Origin: an uncultured Collinsella sp.
GTDB lineage: Bacteria; Actinomycetota; Coriobacteriia; Coriobacteriales; Coriobacteriaceae
DNA length: 10,809 bases
Direction: 5' to 3'
NCBI GenBank assembly: GCA_900764025.1
Contig: CAAFMM010000247.1
Span: 1 to 10,809 of the forward strand
The position numbers and the translations under genes were made by a program. Below, piece by piece: positions 1 to 5,947 of this stretch. The notes below the pieces were generated by a model, which saw only the letters and a program-made list of their open reading frames with translations, was not told the DNA's origin and searched no databases. Within the stretch, counting starts at the first letter, position 1. Every line of letters starts with the position of its first letter.

Positions 1-740
1 CCATCGCGCGCTGCCAACAACATACGCACGATATGCGCGCGCTTTTGGCGGCGCGAGCCCTCAAACTTGGACTGACGACTATAGCCCGCCGACCGCCTGG
101 ACGGATTGGGCAGTGTCTTTTTAAGATACGCGCCGTAATCCAGCAATGCGTAATACCACGCGCGCGGCGTGTCGGCATCGTCTTGAGGCGCGGCAAAGGG
201 CGCGATCTCGTCCGCCGCCGCACCGGGGACCGCCGGACAGGCAGCTTGGATCAGCGGCACCAGTTCGCGATCGGGAACGGCCGGCACATCGGGAAAGAAA
301 TGATGCAAAAAGACCGTGCGCACATTGGTCTCCAAATACACGCCCGGAAGATCAAACGCAAACGAACGGATACCCTGCGCCGTTGCCGGGCCAATACCAG
401 GCAGAGCGACCAAGTCACGCGTCTCACGCGGAAACTCCCCGTCCCAGTCCTCTACAACGCGCTGAGCGGCCCCGTGAAGCGCCAGAGCGCGTCGGTTGTA
501 GCCCATGCCCTGCCAAGCGTCCAAAACATCGGAAGGCGCGGCCTGGGCAAGCGCCTGCACAGTCGGAAAACGATCGAGCCACACCGGCATGCGCGCCTCC
601 ACACGCGGCACCTGTGTTTGCTGCAGCATGACCTCAGAAAGCCAAATGATGTACGGATCGCGTGTGCGGCGCCACGGAAGGTCGCGATAACGCAGGACCC
701 CTTCCGAACGAATCATCGAACGAAAGGGGTCCTGAATCAT
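1..740 (-). CDS. mutY: A/G-specific adenine glycosylase (MutY-like, HhH-GPD), 3' end outside window
   Basis: A base-excision repair DNA glycosylase; the MutY family removes adenine mispaired with 8-oxoguanine. The reading frame is open from the ATG at 740 to the window edge (246 codons), so the C-terminus is missing. Visible landmarks are LPWR at residues 21-24, DPYIIWLSEVMLQQTQV at 28-44 with the expected catalytic Glu36, GMGYNRRA at 78-85, the helix-hairpin-helix LPGIGPATA at 113-121, and YLETNVRTV at 135-143. In the last motif Glu137 occupies the place of the usual catalytic Asp (LDGNV in E. coli). Further on, YYALLDYGAYLKK is followed by a Cys-free basic tail where E. coli MutY carries its four 4Fe-4S cysteines. 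The start is supported by AAGGAG at 748-753, 7 nt upstream. It lies 21 nt after the Rrf2 gene, so they are probably co-transcribed. Assignment to the MutY branch rather than another HhH-GPD glycosylase is likely but not certain. Confidence 0.85.
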   Translation of the reverse strand, partial: MIQDPFRSMIRSEGVLRYRDLPWRRTRDPYIIWLSEVMLQQTQVPRVEARMPVWLDRFPTVQALAQAAPSDVLDAWQGMGYNRRALALHGAAQRVVEDWDGEFPRETRDLVALPGIGPATAQGIRSFAFDLPGVYLETNVRTVFLHHFFPDVPAVPDRELVPLIQAACPAVPGAAADEIAPFAAPQDDADTPRAWYYALLDYGAYLKKTLPNPSRRSAGYSRQSKFEGSRRQKRAHIVRMLLAARD

Positions 741-761
741 GGCTATGCTCCTTATGCGGCG

Positions 762-1247
762 CTATTCCTCCCGGTAAGCGCACGCGCAGGTGGCGTACTC
801 GGGAAACGCTTCGCGGTCGGCGAACTTGGGATCGACGGCCGGGAACTGGCGGTGAGCGACGATGTCGCCGAGCGAAACGGAATCGAGGTAGTCGCGCATC
901 AACGCCTGAGCTCCGGCCCACAGGGGATGATAGCAGCACGCGCCCATGCGCGCACAGTCACCATCGGGCGCGGTGCAATCGTTCATAACCATAGGACCCT
1001 GAACGGCCTCGACGACCTGGCGGATAGTGACGTCGTCCGGACTGACCTTGAGACGCATGCCACCGTGGACGCCACGCAGGCTCTCCACAATACCGGCCTG
1101 GACCAAACCGTGCTGAATCGAGCGGGCAAACGAATACGGGACATTGACCTCTTCGGCAGCGGTGCGAACAGAAAGCAAACACTCCGGATCCTCAGCAAGC
1201 ATCGCCAGCATTCGAAGGGCGTAATCAGTCTTCCTCGATATGTCCAT
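762..1247 (-). CDS. Rrf2 family transcriptional regulator, possible Fe-S sensor
   Basis: A 161-residue winged-helix DNA-binding regulator of the Rrf2 family (IscR, NsrR, CymR relatives), acting in the cytoplasm. The N-terminus MDISRKTDYALRMLAML is diagnostic, followed by the helix-turn-helix and wing (about 25-67, with RGVHGGMRL). A cysteine-rich loop has C91, C98, C104 and C105 (C-x6-C-x5-C-C), close to the C92/C98/C104 cluster ligands of IscR. An extra CxC pair (C154, C156) sits near the C-terminus. I infer a redox- or Fe-S-sensing regulator; CymR-type members lack such cysteines. The ATG at 1247 is chosen because it begins the conserved family start and has AAAGGGG about 5 nt upstream; the frame stays open for 36 more upstream codons, but these give an unrelated sequence. 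It precedes the MutY-like gene by 21 nt, suggesting control of that repair gene and possibly autoregulation. Confidence 0.9.
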   Translation of the reverse strand: MDISRKTDYALRMLAMLAEDPECLLSVRTAAEEVNVPYSFARSIQHGLVQAGIVESLRGVHGGMRLKVSPDDVTIRQVVEAVQGPMVMNDCTAPDGDCARMGACCYHPLWAGAQALMRDYLDSVSLGDIVAHRQFPAVDPKFADREAFPEYATCACAYREE

Positions 1248-1272
1248 TTTTCCCCTTTCAAGGAATACGAAC

Positions 1273-1286
1273 AGCTCGAACGAGCT
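1273..1286. repeat. 14-bp inverted repeat in the Rrf2 leader
   Basis: AGCTCGAACGAGCT has two perfect 6-bp arms around an AA centre, 25 bp upstream of the Rrf2 start codon. A further GAGCT-like arm follows just to the right. It could be an operator for autoregulation or a hairpin in the mRNA leader. It does not resemble the A/T-rich IscR type sites I know, so its role is open. Confidence 0.4.
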
Positions 1287-1407
1287 CCGGGGCCGAGCTT
1301 GTGTCGAGACGCTAAATGACCGCCAGGACATCCAAATGGTAAATCGGATATCCACTGAGTGCCGCGCTTGGAGCGAAATGCATCAGATGCGGCGCACAGT
1401 GCAATTT

Positions 1408-1436
1408 AGTATAACCTAACCCCCTGTCTCGTAGAA
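1408..1436 (-). promoter_or_regulatory. Possible promoter of the Rrf2-mutY operon
   Basis: On the minus strand TATACT (1408-1413) is a good -10 hexamer. The -35 position at 17 bp reads TTCTAC, which is poor, so an activator or another promoter may be used. An imperfect inverted repeat (CCTGT/ACAGG arms, 1423-1440) covers the -35 area and could be an operator. The resulting leader would be about 155 nt. Confidence 0.3.
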
Positions 1437-1440
1437 CAGG

Positions 1441-1461
1441 TGTTGCGCAACAAAGCTGTTG
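1441..1461. repeat. Overlapping TGTTG/CAACA inverted repeats
   Basis: TGTTGCGCAACA at 1441-1452 is a perfect 12-bp palindrome. Its right arm CAACA also pairs with TGTTG at 1457-1461 across AAGC. The three arms could be a protein binding site or two mutually exclusive hairpins. They lie just upstream of the possible Rrf2 promoter, a position suited to a regulator site. No family is recognised. Confidence 0.4.
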
Positions 1462-1570
1462 TTCAGACAGATATACTTATTAGATTTTACTTGCGTTCCC
1501 GAAGGCGCGGGGATTCTGGGCGAAGATGCACCAGGGCGATCGTTCTATCGAAACAAAGTGCATCAAACGC

Positions 1571-1600
1571 AAAAAGCCACGTCCGAAGACGTGGCTTTAA
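1571..1600 (-). terminator. Rho-independent terminator of tRNA-Asp
   Basis: A perfect 11-bp stem (1573-1583 with 1588-1598) closes a CGAA/TTCG tetraloop. On the minus strand it is followed by TTTTT, as expected for transcription coming from the tRNA gene 7 nt away. The flanking A/T bases are nearly symmetrical, so it may also stop transcription from the other side. Confidence 0.9.
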
Positions 1601-1606
1601 TTGCGT

Positions 1607-1684
<78 letters not shown>

Positions 1685-1730
1685 AGGCAGACGTTCGCGT
1701 TTGTTTCCGCTCGCGTGCGCTGCGGGGATT

Positions 1731-1783
1731 AGTATACACAGAAGTCTGTCTGGCGCGCAACAACTTTTTTGAAAAATTTTTTG
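1731..1783 (-). promoter_or_regulatory. Promoter of tRNA-Asp with A/T-rich upstream element
   Basis: On the minus strand the -10 is TATACT (1731-1736) and the -35 TTGCGC (1755-1760), 18 bp apart. Immediately upstream is a run of A and T tracts (about 1765-1783) in otherwise G+C-rich DNA, resembling the UP element of strong stable-RNA promoters. The predicted transcript would begin about 40 nt before the mature tRNA 5' end. Confidence 0.65.
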
Positions 1784-1850
1784 GGGCCATCCGGGAGGGC
1801 TTCCGGGGCGGGGTTGTCTAAGGTTCTTGTTGAAGCTCGGCCATTGACTC

Positions 1851-1883
1851 AAATGGAAACGGGAGACGCATCTGCATCCCCCG
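1851..1883 (-). terminator. Terminator after the metallophosphoesterase gene
   Basis: A 10-bp stem (1860-1869 with 1874-1883, two G-T pairs) with a 4-nt loop lies 12 nt after the stop codon. On the minus strand it is followed by GTTTCCATTT, a modest T-rich tail. CTTTTGTT follows the stem on the plus strand as well, so it may work in both directions. Confidence 0.65.
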
Positions 1884-1895
1884 CTTTTGTTGTGG

Positions 1896-2363
1896 TTACT
1901 CTAGGTCAATAAATTTAGTGCTTATGATCTTGCCGTCTTTTACTAGCATTCTGGCCATGGTGGGGCCTCGGGTGCCTCTGGGGTAGCTGGCGCTGCCCGG
2001 GTTGAGGACTAAGCAACGGCCCACTTGGGCTTCTTTGGTTACGTGAGTGTGGCCGTTGATAGCTACGTCTACGGATCCCACCGGAAGGTCTTCGCGGTAG
2101 TGGGCTACGGCGAATTTGAGACCTTCGTAGGTAAAGAGTGCAAGACGGTCTACATCGGGGCCGTAGTCGCGGTAGTAATCGTTGTTGCCCAGTACGGCCC
2201 GCACGGGGGCGATGGTGCATAGGTGCTCGTAGTCCATCTCTGACGTGAGGTCGCCGGCGTGGATGATCAGGTCTGCGCCCTCAAGCTCATCCAGGAGCGC
2301 AGGCGAAAGATAGCCGTGGGTGTCCGAGATGATGTCGATGCGCTTGGCGCTTGCACTGTTCAT
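1896..2363 (-). CDS. YfcE/MJ0936-type metallophosphoesterase
   Basis: A 155-residue single-domain calcineurin-like phosphoesterase, cytosolic, with no signal peptide. All metal-binding blocks are present in order: SDTHG (13-17), HAGDL with Asp38, GNND (59-62), AHY with His88, and NGHTH (103-107), followed by NPGS (121-124). This matches the small YfcE/MJ0936 family, whose members are metal-dependent (often Mn) phosphodiesterases with loosely known physiological substrates. The length is typical. The ATG has GGAAGGG a few bases upstream. The gene is isolated by terminators on both sides (2403-2453 and 1851-1883), so it is probably monocistronic; any promoter must lie in the narrow space after 2403. 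Which nucleotide or phosphoester it hydrolyses cannot be told. Confidence 0.92.
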   Translation of the reverse strand: MNSASAKRIDIISDTHGYLSPALLDELEGADLIIHAGDLTSEMDYEHLCTIAPVRAVLGNNDYYRDYGPDVDRLALFTYEGLKFAVAHYREDLPVGSVDVAINGHTHVTKEAQVGRCLVLNPGSASYPRGTRGPTMARMLVKDGKIISTKFIDLE

Positions 2364-2402
2364 GGGATCCCTTCCGCAAAAAACGATTCGGCAGATACAT
2401 AC

Positions 2403-2453
2403 AAAAAAGGCCCCACGGCTCCGCAGACGATGGGTCTACAGGGCTGCGGGGCC
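2403..2453 (-). terminator. Strong terminator of the glycosyltransferase-HK1-RR1 operon
   Basis: GGCCCC and GGGGCC (2409-2414 with 2448-2453) form the base of a hairpin. CGCAG/CTGCG arms inside extend or compete with it, and the minus strand ends in TTTTTT (2403-2408). It begins only 6 nt beyond the RR1 stop codon. Confidence 0.9.
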
Positions 2454-2459
2454 AGTGTG

Positions 2460-3176
2460 CTAGAGACTCAGAGCCTTCTTGAGCGGCACGACGCGGCGGC
2501 GCGAAACCGGCACGCGTTCGTCGACGCCCGTAATGCCCAGCTGGATGGCACCCGAGGGCACCGTCTCGACGTCCGTGACGCACGCCAAGTTGACGATATA
2601 GCGACGGTGAACACGGAAGAAGCCAAAGTCGCAGAGCTTGGCCTCAAACTGCGCCAGCGAGGTCGTCGACAAAAAGCGATCATCGACGGTATAGATGCAG
2701 GAGTAATCGTCCTTGGCCATGATAAAGCGAATGTCGTCCACGGGGATGAGCACCTTGCGGCCGCCCTTTTCCACCGGGATACGCTCGATGGTCACCTTGC
2801 TGTCCGTAACCGGCTTGGCGCGTTGCATGACCTTCTCGATCGCGCGATCCAAGCGAGCTTCCTCGACCGGCTTCATCAGATAATCGACGGCATCCACGTC
2901 GAATGCCTCGACCGCATGGTCACTATACGCAGTCACAAACACGATCGCCGGCGGATTTTTGAGCTTATGCAGCGCCTCGGCAAGTTGCAGGCCCGAGGCA
3001 CCGGGCATCGAGATATCGAGAAACACGACATCCACGCGACTTTCCATAAGCATCTCGATGGCGGAGCGGACGCTCGACGCCTCCGTGATCGTGCCGATCT
3101 TGCCCGTTTGCTCGAGCAGGAAGCGAAGCTCCGAGCGAGCCGGCGCCTCATCATCCACAATCATCGCACGCAGCAT
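2460..3176 (-). CDS. LytTR family response regulator (RR1)
   Basis: A 238-residue cytoplasmic response regulator: receiver domain (about 1-120) plus LytTR DNA-binding domain (about 135-235). The receiver has the acidic pair D8/D9, phosphoacceptor Asp54 in FLDISMPG, Thr82 in VTAY and Lys102 in MKPV. The LytTR part has the typical KVLIPVDDIRFI start, a DDYSCIYT strand and FFRVHRRYIVNL. LytTR proteins usually bind two direct 9-bp repeats near promoters. It follows the kinase gene HK1 by 72 nt and is almost certainly its partner. The ATG at 3176 gives a family-typical N-terminus (MLRAMIVDDE), with GAAAGG about 10 nt upstream. An in-frame TTG at 3197 would add seven residues and is less likely because GAAAGG would then lie inside the gene. 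The paralogue RR2 is in the same window. Confidence 0.93.
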   Translation of the reverse strand: MLRAMIVDDEAPARSELRFLLEQTGKIGTITEASSVRSAIEMLMESRVDVVFLDISMPGASGLQLAEALHKLKNPPAIVFVTAYSDHAVEAFDVDAVDYLMKPVEEARLDRAIEKVMQRAKPVTDSKVTIERIPVEKGGRKVLIPVDDIRFIMAKDDYSCIYTVDDRFLSTTSLAQFEAKLCDFGFFRVHRRYIVNLACVTDVETVPSGAIQLGITGVDERVPVSRRRVVPLKKALSL

Positions 3177-3201
3177 AGGGATAAAACCTTTCGTCAACTA
3201 A

Positions 3202-3239
3202 CTACGCCGGGCATCCGCCGCATGACGTTGAGCCCGTAG
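3202..3239 (-). other. Hairpin between HK1 and RR1
   Basis: CTAC/GTAG and GGGC/GCCC arms (3202-3205 with 3236-3239; 3209-3212 with 3232-3235) form a stem with a 3-nt bulge in the 72-nt gap between the kinase and regulator genes. There is no T-run after it, so it is not a terminator. It might tune mRNA stability or RR1 translation. Confidence 0.35.
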
Positions 3240-3248
3240 CCTTTTATT

Positions 3249-4592
3249 TTACTCTTGAATGTCAAAGATGCTCTCTGACAAATCAAGATGAAGGAGCACT
3301 TTGGTGCCCTTGCCCGGCGCCGATTCGACACGCGTATAGGAGTGCGGCCCATAAAAGCGATGGATGCGCTCCGAAATATTGTGCATGGCCACACCGGCGC
3401 CGCCACCCTGGGGAGAGCTGGCGTCGGGACGGGCAGAGCGCTCGTCAAACAGTCTGGCGGCGGTACCCTCATCCATGCCAACGCCATTATCGGCCACGGC
3501 AATCAAGATTGCATCCTCGCCGTCTTGGTGAACGGTCACGTCGATCCTCAGGGCGTCGTCATCGCCCATACCATGACGTACGGCGTTCTCGACAATCGGC
3601 TGGATCACGAACGCCGGGACCAGCGTATCTTCCACGTCCTCGGACACATCGAACGTCGCAAGCACGCGGTCCTCGCCAAAGCGGGCCTTCTCAAAGGTAA
3701 GGTAGCGCTTGGTCTGTGCAACCTCGCGCGAGACCGGAATAAGCGATCCCGAGTTGTCGAGCGTGGCACGATAGAACGATGAGAACTCACGAAGCAGTTC
3801 GCGGGCCCGCAGCGGGTCGGTGCGCGTAAACGATGCAATGGTGTTCAGCGTGTTGAACAGGAAGTGTGGGTTAATCTGCGCCTGCAGCGCACGCACCTCG
3901 GCGCGCGCTGTGAGTTCCTTTTGCACCTCGAGCTCGTGGATGGCGAGCTGCGTGGACAAGATCTCGGCAAAGCCCGAGGCAAGCGCGTACTGGGTACGGT
4001 CGACGGCGCGCGGGGTCTTGTAGTAGAACTTGAGCGTGCCGACGGTACGATCGCCCACCTTGATGGGGGCGATAATGCCGGCGGGGACTTGGTTGTGCGA
4101 GCCATCCGAGCCCACGACATCCACCATACGGTTGAACGACTGCACGATGCCATGTTCGATAACGTAGCGTGTGGCAAGCGTGTGGATGGGAGAATCTGGC
4201 AGTAGTTTTTCCTCAAACTCGCCCGCGCAGGCCAACACGTTGCCCTCGTCGGTGATGGCCACCGTCATGGCGCGCGTCTCGGGCAGGATACGCCGGCACA
4301 CCAAAAGCGCCGATTCCTGCGTCAGACCGCCCTTAATGTCCTCGAGCATGGCCGAGGCCACCGAGAGCGTCTCCTCGGTGTACTGGGAGCGCACCGAATC
4401 GGGATTGAGCGTCAAAAAGATAAAGATGCACAGAAAGATGCACAGCAGCGCGCAGGCAATCACCGTGGCGATCGGCTCGATACCGGTCACCAAGGCAAAA
4501 ATAAAGTACACCAGCACGCAAATGGCGCAGGCAACGGCAATGATGCGAAAGATTGATATTGAACTATCGCGCTGGGCGCGGCGGTCGATCAT
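3249..4592 (-). CDS. LytS-type sensor histidine kinase (HK1)
   Basis: A 447-residue membrane sensor kinase. Two hydrophobic segments (about 13-35 and 40-62) are followed by a cytoplasmic GAF-like region (about 80-215, ending VPAGIIAPIKVGDRTVGTLKFYY) and a His_kinase domain with phosphoacceptor His243 in ALQAQINPHFLFNT. The ATPase domain has its N-box at IQPIVENAVRH (Asn336), ADNGVGM (367-373) and a glycine lid GGGAGVAMHNI (396-406). Classical LytS proteins have more membrane segments, so this is a short-membrane version and the GAF-like region may be the sensing part. Its ATG overlaps the glycosyltransferase stop as ATGA, with GGAGGGGG 4 nt upstream, indicating translational coupling. It should phosphorylate RR1. 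It is clearly paralogous to HK2, for example ELTAR-E-RALQ-Q and ALASGFA are shared. The signal is unknown. Confidence 0.93.
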   Translation of the reverse strand: MIDRRAQRDSSISIFRIIAVACAICVLVYFIFALVTGIEPIATVIACALLCIFLCIFIFLTLNPDSVRSQYTEETLSVASAMLEDIKGGLTQESALLVCRRILPETRAMTVAITDEGNVLACAGEFEEKLLPDSPIHTLATRYVIEHGIVQSFNRMVDVVGSDGSHNQVPAGIIAPIKVGDRTVGTLKFYYKTPRAVDRTQYALASGFAEILSTQLAIHELEVQKELTARAEVRALQAQINPHFLFNTLNTIASFTRTDPLRARELLREFSSFYRATLDNSGSLIPVSREVAQTKRYLTFEKARFGEDRVLATFDVSEDVEDTLVPAFVIQPIVENAVRHGMGDDDALRIDVTVHQDGEDAILIAVADNGVGMDEGTAARLFDERSARPDASSPQGGGAGVAMHNISERIHRFYGPHSYTRVESAPGKGTKVLLHLDLSESIFDIQE

Positions 4593-5776
4593 TCGGCCCC
4601 CTCCAGGATACTGATCAGTTGTGTGTCACGCCAAAGCCCGTCCATGATCTTGGGCCAAAAGCTCTGGAAACGCAGGTAGCTTGCAGCGTTTTGGCGCGCA
4701 TAGGCCTTTGCCTCGCCGATACCATGGCGCCAGATGCGCAGGTAGCCCTCATGCTCGCGGGTAAACACGCTGCGGACCATAGCGGTCTTGCGCACGCGGT
4801 CGTCGAGCTCGCGCGAAATCCACGGGCCCGGGTAGGGCATGAGTGATGCCGCCGTAACGGGAATGAGCTCCTTTTGATGCGCGGCGAATGTCAACTTGGC
4901 CCGTTCGTAGTACCAACGGTATACATCCTGCATAAAGCGCGGTGAGCGCTTTTCGGACTCCGGAGGCAGATGGCGCACGGTCCACTCGTTATCGAACCAC
5001 ACGTCGTAGCCAAACATGCGCATGTTAAAGAGGTAATCCAAGTCCTCGCCGCGGGTGATAAACGGGTCAAAGGCCACACGCGTAAAGGCGCGGGCGTGCA
5101 GGGCCATCAGGCCGCCGCACACGTAGTTAGAGCGCGAGATGCGGGTGCCCGAGAGCGCCTTTTTCATCCAACGGTTGAACTCGATGCGCTTGGTCCACCA
5201 ACGATGGCAGATGCCCGCCTTGTCCGTGGGAGCCAGCGGCGAGCCGTCGCGATCGTAGAAATAGCCGCTCTTGACCAAGATCGGCAAGCCCTGACGCGTC
5301 TGCTGCCCCAACGCATAGGTCACGCGCTTCATAAAGTCGGCGTCGATGACAGTCTCATCGTCATCCAAAAAGATAACCGCGTCATGCCCCAGCACAGCGG
5401 CACAGGCTAGCCCCATGTTGCGGATGGCACCGTAGCCTCGCAGGCTCACGCACTCGCCCGAACCCTTGGGCGCGATCTGAGCAACCCGGTCTGCGATGCG
5501 CGAGGCCTGGGTGTTGGTGACAACGGTGACCTTGAGCGTGGGATGCGCGTCGACAATCTCGCGCACGCGCAGCGACACATCGGCTGTGGCAGAAACGGGA
5601 CAGACCACCAAAAGGATGATGCGCGGGATGTCACGTACCTGCTCAAGCGAGGCCAGACAGCGGTCGAGTTCGGGATTGTCGGCGTTGAGTCGCGTCGAAT
5701 GATCATAGGTGCCAGGGGCGTTTGCGCAAGCGTCATCGCCCGCCCAATACGTTGGAATCACGACTGTGGCGTTCAT
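4589..5776 (-). CDS. Glycosyltransferase, family 2-like (GT-A fold)
   Basis: A 395-residue cytosolic glycosyltransferase without membrane segments. The N-terminus MNATVVIPTYW starts a Rossmann-like GT-A domain; AIRNMG (117-122) precedes the metal/nucleotide-binding triad FLDDDE (136-141), and GEDLDYLFNMRMFGYDVWF (243-261) supplies the acidic catalytic-base region typical of family 2, followed by HLPPE (269-273). The last 120 residues are helical-looking and family-specific. It presumably moves a sugar from a nucleotide-sugar to a surface polymer or lipid, but donor and acceptor are not readable. The insert around residues 12-35 and the HRWW segment (191-194) are unusual and unassigned. The ATG has GGGAGGG 6 nt upstream. 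It is the first gene of an operon with HK1 and RR1 and overlaps HK1 by 4 nt. A terminator hairpin stands 21 nt before its start codon. Confidence 0.85.
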   Translation of the reverse strand: MNATVVIPTYWAGDDACANAPGTYDHSTRLNADNPELDRCLASLEQVRDIPRIILLVVCPVSATADVSLRVREIVDAHPTLKVTVVTNTQASRIADRVAQIAPKGSGECVSLRGYGAIRNMGLACAAVLGHDAVIFLDDDETVIDADFMKRVTYALGQQTRQGLPILVKSGYFYDRDGSPLAPTDKAGICHRWWTKRIEFNRWMKKALSGTRISRSNYVCGGLMALHARAFTRVAFDPFITRGEDLDYLFNMRMFGYDVWFDNEWTVRHLPPESEKRSPRFMQDVYRWYYERAKLTFAAHQKELIPVTAASLMPYPGPWISRELDDRVRKTAMVRSVFTREHEGYLRIWRHGIGEAKAYARQNAASYLRFQSFWPKIMDGLWRDTQLISILEGAE

Positions 5777-5797
5777 GCCTTACCCTCCCTGCAACAC

Positions 5798-5833
5798 AAA
5801 AACGGGACGCCGCCAAACACAGGCGACGCCCCG
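5798..5833 (-). terminator. Intrinsic terminator in the leader of the glycosyltransferase operon
   Basis: A fully paired 12-bp stem with two wobble pairs (5803-5814 with 5822-5833), a 7-nt loop and a TTTTT tail (5798-5802) on the minus strand. Only 21 nt, largely the ribosome binding site, separate the tail from the glycosyltransferase ATG. A promoter could not fit between them, so the hairpin must either be read through from upstream or act as a conditional terminator in the leader. It would also end transcripts from the permease gene. Confidence 0.85.
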
Positions 5834-5849
5834 CGACCTAGCTGATTCC

Positions 5850-5878
5850 ATCATACCCACTTGGGCAAATCATTGCTC
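5850..5878 (-). promoter_or_regulatory. Possible promoter of the glycosyltransferase operon
   Basis: TATGAT (5850-5855) is a fair -10 on the minus strand, but the -35 position reads GAGCAA, far from consensus. A short inverted repeat CCCA-AG-TGGG directly abuts the -10 (5856-5865). A start near 5843 would give a leader of about 67 nt made mostly of the terminator hairpin. The weak -35 would fit activator dependence. Confidence 0.3.
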
Positions 5879-5947
5879 GCAAGTCGCATTGTTTATTGCG
5901 GATAACCCCAAAAGAGTACCGTGGACAGGCACAATAGCCGCTCGCTC

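Larger units (their letters stand above)
1248..1570. other. Gene-free region upstream of the Rrf2 gene
   Basis: These 323 bases hold no convincing gene. Short frames on either strand have no recognisable protein content. The region holds the Rrf2 ribosome binding site, a 14-bp inverted repeat near it, a possible minus-strand promoter near 1410, and overlapping TGTTG/CAACA inverted repeats at 1441-1461. It ends at the tRNA-Asp terminator. It is long for a leader in this otherwise compact window. Confidence 0.6.

Noticed and set aside
33..1319. A 428-codon plus-strand open frame
   Set aside because: It runs antisense through the MutY-like and Rrf2 genes, has no recognisable domain and an Arg/His-rich composition typical of high-G+C shadow frames.
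1248..1355. N-terminal extension of the Rrf2 gene by 36 codons
   Set aside because: The conserved family start and a good ribosome binding site both point to the ATG at 1247; the extra residues look like translated leader.
1785..1821. G+C-rich hairpin (CCGGGA/TTCCGG) as a second terminator
   Set aside because: There is no T-run directly after the stem in either direction; the nearby A/T tracts are better explained as the upstream element of the tRNA promoter.
2259..3239. A 326-codon plus-strand open frame
   Set aside because: It is antisense to RR1 and spans a terminator; the composition is that of a shadow frame and the minus strand encodes a clear LytTR regulator.
5890..5947. Weak hairpin (GTGCC/GGTAC) after the permease stop as its terminator
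   Set aside because: The stem is only 5 bp with a wobble and a broken T-tail; the strong hairpin at 5798-5833 is a better candidate.
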